A stretch of DNA of 8,150 nucleotides from Casp-actino8 sp032118015. Lineage in GTDB: Bacteria > Actinomycetota > Acidimicrobiia > Acidimicrobiales > Ilumatobacteraceae. The position numbers and the translations under genes are program-made. Position 1 is the stretch's first letter. Each line of letters begins with the position of its first letter. The notes beneath the pieces are model-generated. The model was not told the origin of the DNA and did not search any database. It saw only the letters and a list, made by a program, of their open reading frames with translations. Positions 6,063 to 8,150 of the stretch are shown piece by piece. The stretch is taken from contig JAULYE010000155.1 of the NCBI GenBank assembly GCA_032118015.1, forward strand, positions 1 through 8,150. The letters run 5' to 3'.

Positions 6063-7868
6063 TCAGGGACGCGGGGACACTGGGGACTGCCAACGGCGTG
6101 CAAGAACAGCCCGCCGCTCGAACTCACGGCGAGATTGAACTGCACACTCTTGGACACTCCAACCCACAAAGGGTGCAGCCATGACGGCAATCGACTCGAG
6201 GGTCGCTTCATCGACCTGTCCGAGAGTTCCAAGGACCAGACGACGATCGACGATGTCCGACAATGTGCGCGCTCCTTCAGCGATCACGGCGAACACCACC
6301 TGTACTGCGAGATCGTCGGAAAGTTCAGACAACGGGCGCGCCAAAGTCGGCTCGGCGCGAATCATCTCTGCAAGGCGTACCCACTCTGTTCCATAGAGCC
6401 GAGCAAGATGGCGTGCTTGTCGACCTGTCAAGCCGAGTCGACTGAGCCGTTCGGACGCGTCGATCAGAAACGGCTCAGCGTCCTGTGCCCATGCGAAGGC
6501 GCCAGCAGTGCCTTGATTCCGTGTCGGAGATTGGACCATCGGCGTCGACACGAGTTCGTGGCGCGCCAACAGATCCACGAGTTGTTCAGCTGTTGCACGG
6601 GCTGTCGTCCACTTCCCTCCCCCGATGGACCACAGGTTGGCAATGCCTTGTTCGAGGTGGTGGTAGAACTCATGAGCCCTACTCGCCGAATAGGTATCGG
6701 ACTCGACATCGTCTCCACTGGGCACAGGTGCCTCGGGAATCGTCGAAGATCGATGGATCAGAGGACGGATCCCAACAGTGGTCAGCTCGACATCATCTTT
6801 GGTCAAAGGGTCGACACCTTGACCCATCGTCGAGTTGACCGTTTCGAGAATCATCTCCACATCGTCGAAGTCGACTGCCACAGTCGGCTCGCTACCATCG
6901 GCCGGCGAGGCCAACGGAGTATCGGTGGGTCCGATGAACGACTTGCCCATCCACGGCGACACGATGACATGGCGCCCCGATCGGGCGCGGGCGAAGACAG
7001 CATCTTCAACCCGACCAGGACCTCCGAGGGGCCGCGTCAAGATGTGCACACCTTTGGAACGATCGACACGCACACCAGTCGGTCGACCGAGCGCACTCAG
7101 CACACGATCGATCCACGGTCCGGCAGCATTGATGACAACTTTGGCTGTCACTCGACCCCGGCTTCCGGTGAGAACATCGGTGTATTCGACACCAGTTACC
7201 TCGACATCGTTCTGCGTCGCTGCGGTCCCTGTCGTGTCCGTCTGCTGCATCATGAAGCCATCGACGCGTACGTGGTTCAACAACATCGCTCCCGCAGCAG
7301 TTGCTGCCTTGGCGTAACTCAACAGCAAACGCTCTGGATGGATATTGAGTGTGTCGAAGTAGGCGAACGCTCCCTGCAATTCGGAGTCGTCCAACCACGG
7401 GACTGCCTGTACGAGTTCGGCTTTGCTCATCCACTTCGGATGCGGAATGCGCAGGCTGTCCGGCGAGCGATGATTACGGTCATAGGACAAAGCGTCGTAG
7501 AGCAGGACACCTGCGCCGATGAGTGCGGTGGGTGGCTTGCTCCACTTCCAGGCCGGCATGATGAAACGTACCTGCTCCACCAGGTGCGGAGCTCCGAGGG
7601 CGAGAATGCGCCGTTCGCGCAGACTCTCACGTACGACTGCAACGTCGTACTGTTCGAGATAGCGGATGCCACCGTGGATGTACTTGGTGGTTGCTGCACT
7701 GGTCTCCGCACCGAAGTCGCCTCGATCGAACAGGACGACTCGCAGCCCCCGACCCGCTGCTTCGCGCGCCAGGCTGATACCGGTGATGCCTCCTCCGATG
7801 ATCGCCATGTCGAAAGTGCCTGTGACTGCGTCGAGATTCCGCTCGATATCGAACGCGTGAGAGTGCAT
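6063..7868 (-). CDS. glpD: FAD-dependent glycerol-3-phosphate dehydrogenase
   Basis: GlpD oxidises sn-glycerol 3-phosphate to dihydroxyacetone phosphate at the membrane and passes electrons via FAD to the quinone pool. The 601-residue product has the FAD-binding Rossmann motif AIIGGGITG (22-30) with the acidic end of the second strand at LFDRGDF (46-52). It then has the signature TTKYIHGGIRYLE (60-72), INAAGPW (246-252), SKGVH (271-275), GPTDT (313-317), GIRPL (366-370) and GGGKWTT (416-422). A C-terminal helical DAO_C-type domain follows (about 470-590), including AVIAEGARTLSDIVDRR. Length is slightly above the usual 500-580. ATG 7868 starts 2 bases after the stop of the upstream gene (TGATCATG). 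It has no clear ribosome binding site, so translational coupling is likely. No glycerol kinase or transporter is visible here. The neighbouring competence genes have no functional link to it that I know of. Confidence 0.95.
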   Translation of the reverse strand: MHSHAFDIERNLDAVTGTFDMAIIGGGITGISLAREAAGRGLRVVLFDRGDFGAETSAATTKYIHGGIRYLEQYDVAVVRESLRERRILALGAPHLVEQVRFIMPAWKWSKPPTALIGAGVLLYDALSYDRNHRSPDSLRIPHPKWMSKAELVQAVPWLDDSELQGAFAYFDTLNIHPERLLLSYAKAATAAGAMLLNHVRVDGFMMQQTDTTGTAATQNDVEVTGVEYTDVLTGSRGRVTAKVVINAAGPWIDRVLSALGRPTGVRVDRSKGVHILTRPLGGPGRVEDAVFARARSGRHVIVSPWMGKSFIGPTDTPLASPADGSEPTVAVDFDDVEMILETVNSTMGQGVDPLTKDDVELTTVGIRPLIHRSSTIPEAPVPSGDDVESDTYSASRAHEFYHHLEQGIANLWSIGGGKWTTARATAEQLVDLLARHELVSTPMVQSPTRNQGTAGAFAWAQDAEPFLIDASERLSRLGLTGRQARHLARLYGTEWVRLAEMIRAEPTLARPLSELSDDLAVQVVFAVIAEGARTLSDIVDRRLVLGTLGQVDEATLESIAVMAAPFVGWSVQECAVQSRREFERRAVLARRWQSPVSPRP

Positions 7869-7870
7869 GA

Positions 7871-8150
7871 TCAGTACAGGCGTGCTGTCAACTTCTTGCG
7901 CCAGGCAGCGGTACGCGGATCTTCGGGTCCCATGACTTCGAGGATGTCCAAGAACTGTTGACGTGCGACCTCGTCGGCCTTGACGACATCGAGCAACTGT
8001 TCGAGCTGCTCGTCATAGTCATCCGGTGCACGCATCGACAATCGCGCCGCTGCCGCAGCCTTGCGAACATCTTCGGTCTCAGGAACCCGCCCGAGAAACG
8101 CCAACGCTTCAGTGCCCTCACCGCGCGCTGTCAAGACGTGTGCGAGAGCA
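7871..8150 (-). CDS. Thioredoxin-fold/TPR co-chaperone, C-terminal part only
   Basis: Only the last 92 residues are in the window; the start lies beyond the right edge. The visible part is helical and alanine-rich: ALAHVLTARGEGTEALAFL, then RKAAAAARLSM, and at the end ARQQFLDILEVMGPEDPRT followed by a basic tail (KKLTARLY). This resembles the C-terminal TPR-like domain of YbbN/CnoX-type tetratricopeptide thioredoxins, where an AR-x-FLD-x-LE-x-(L/M)G-x-(D/E)DPR pattern is typical. The thioredoxin domain itself is not visible, so this is family recognition from the tail. A TTG at 8134 could be taken for a start, but the conserved helical sequence continues upstream of it to the edge. The stop is 2 bases from the glpD ATG, indicating one transcript. 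Confidence 0.7.
   Translation of the reverse strand, partial: ALAHVLTARGEGTEALAFLGRVPETEDVRKAAAAARLSMRAPDDYDEQLEQLLDVVKADEVARQQFLDILEVMGPEDPRTAAWRKKLTARLY

Noticed and set aside
6135..7961. A 608-codon open frame on the plus strand, antisense to glpD
   Set aside because: It mirrors glpD codon bias. Its translation is rich in Cys, Arg and His with no domain-like pattern, whereas the minus strand encodes a complete GlpD with all motifs.

Overview
The window looks like a moderately GC-rich actinobacterial chromosome, and the gene order lepA, rpsT, holA, comEC, comEA is a well-known actinobacterial backbone arrangement. Protein character fits Acidimicrobiia or Ilumatobacter-like bacteria best, but that finer placement is an impression from the sequences, not a computed result. 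I see no phage, transposon, CRISPR array, tRNA or rRNA, and no clear sign of horizontal transfer. This is core housekeeping DNA.

Layout. The 3' part of lepA (translation factor EF4) is cut off by the left edge and reads leftward from 1617. A 161-base divergent spacer (1618-1778) follows, with a good candidate promoter for rpsT (30S protein S20, rightward, 1779-2033). The end of rpsT overlaps the end of holA by 17 bases. From there nearly everything reads leftward in the order thioredoxin/TPR-like gene (right edge, partial), glpD, comEA, comEC, holA. Spacings are short (2 bases, 26 bases, about 60 bases), except between comEA and comEC, where a rightward gene for an unrecognised four-helix membrane protein (4668-5279) sits on the opposite strand.

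How the genes work together. ComEA (membrane-anchored DNA receptor) and ComEC (membrane channel for single-stranded DNA) are the core of the competence/DNA-uptake machine. HolA is the delta subunit of the DNA polymerase III clamp loader and commonly sits beside comEC without being part of uptake. GlpD feeds glycerol-3-phosphate electrons into the respiratory chain. LepA and S20 belong to translation. The right-edge gene looks like the C-terminal TPR part of a thioredoxin-fold co-chaperone (YbbN/CnoX type).

Most notable points. A run of 10 Ns inside comEC appears to break the reading frame, but the flanks rejoin in frame into a normal ComEC motif if the real gap is a multiple of three (zero, or a 3-base overlap). 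ComEC has no C-terminal metallo-beta-lactamase domain. The opposite-strand membrane gene between comEA and comEC makes a possible non-contiguous operon. I did not find a convincing undescribed system here.
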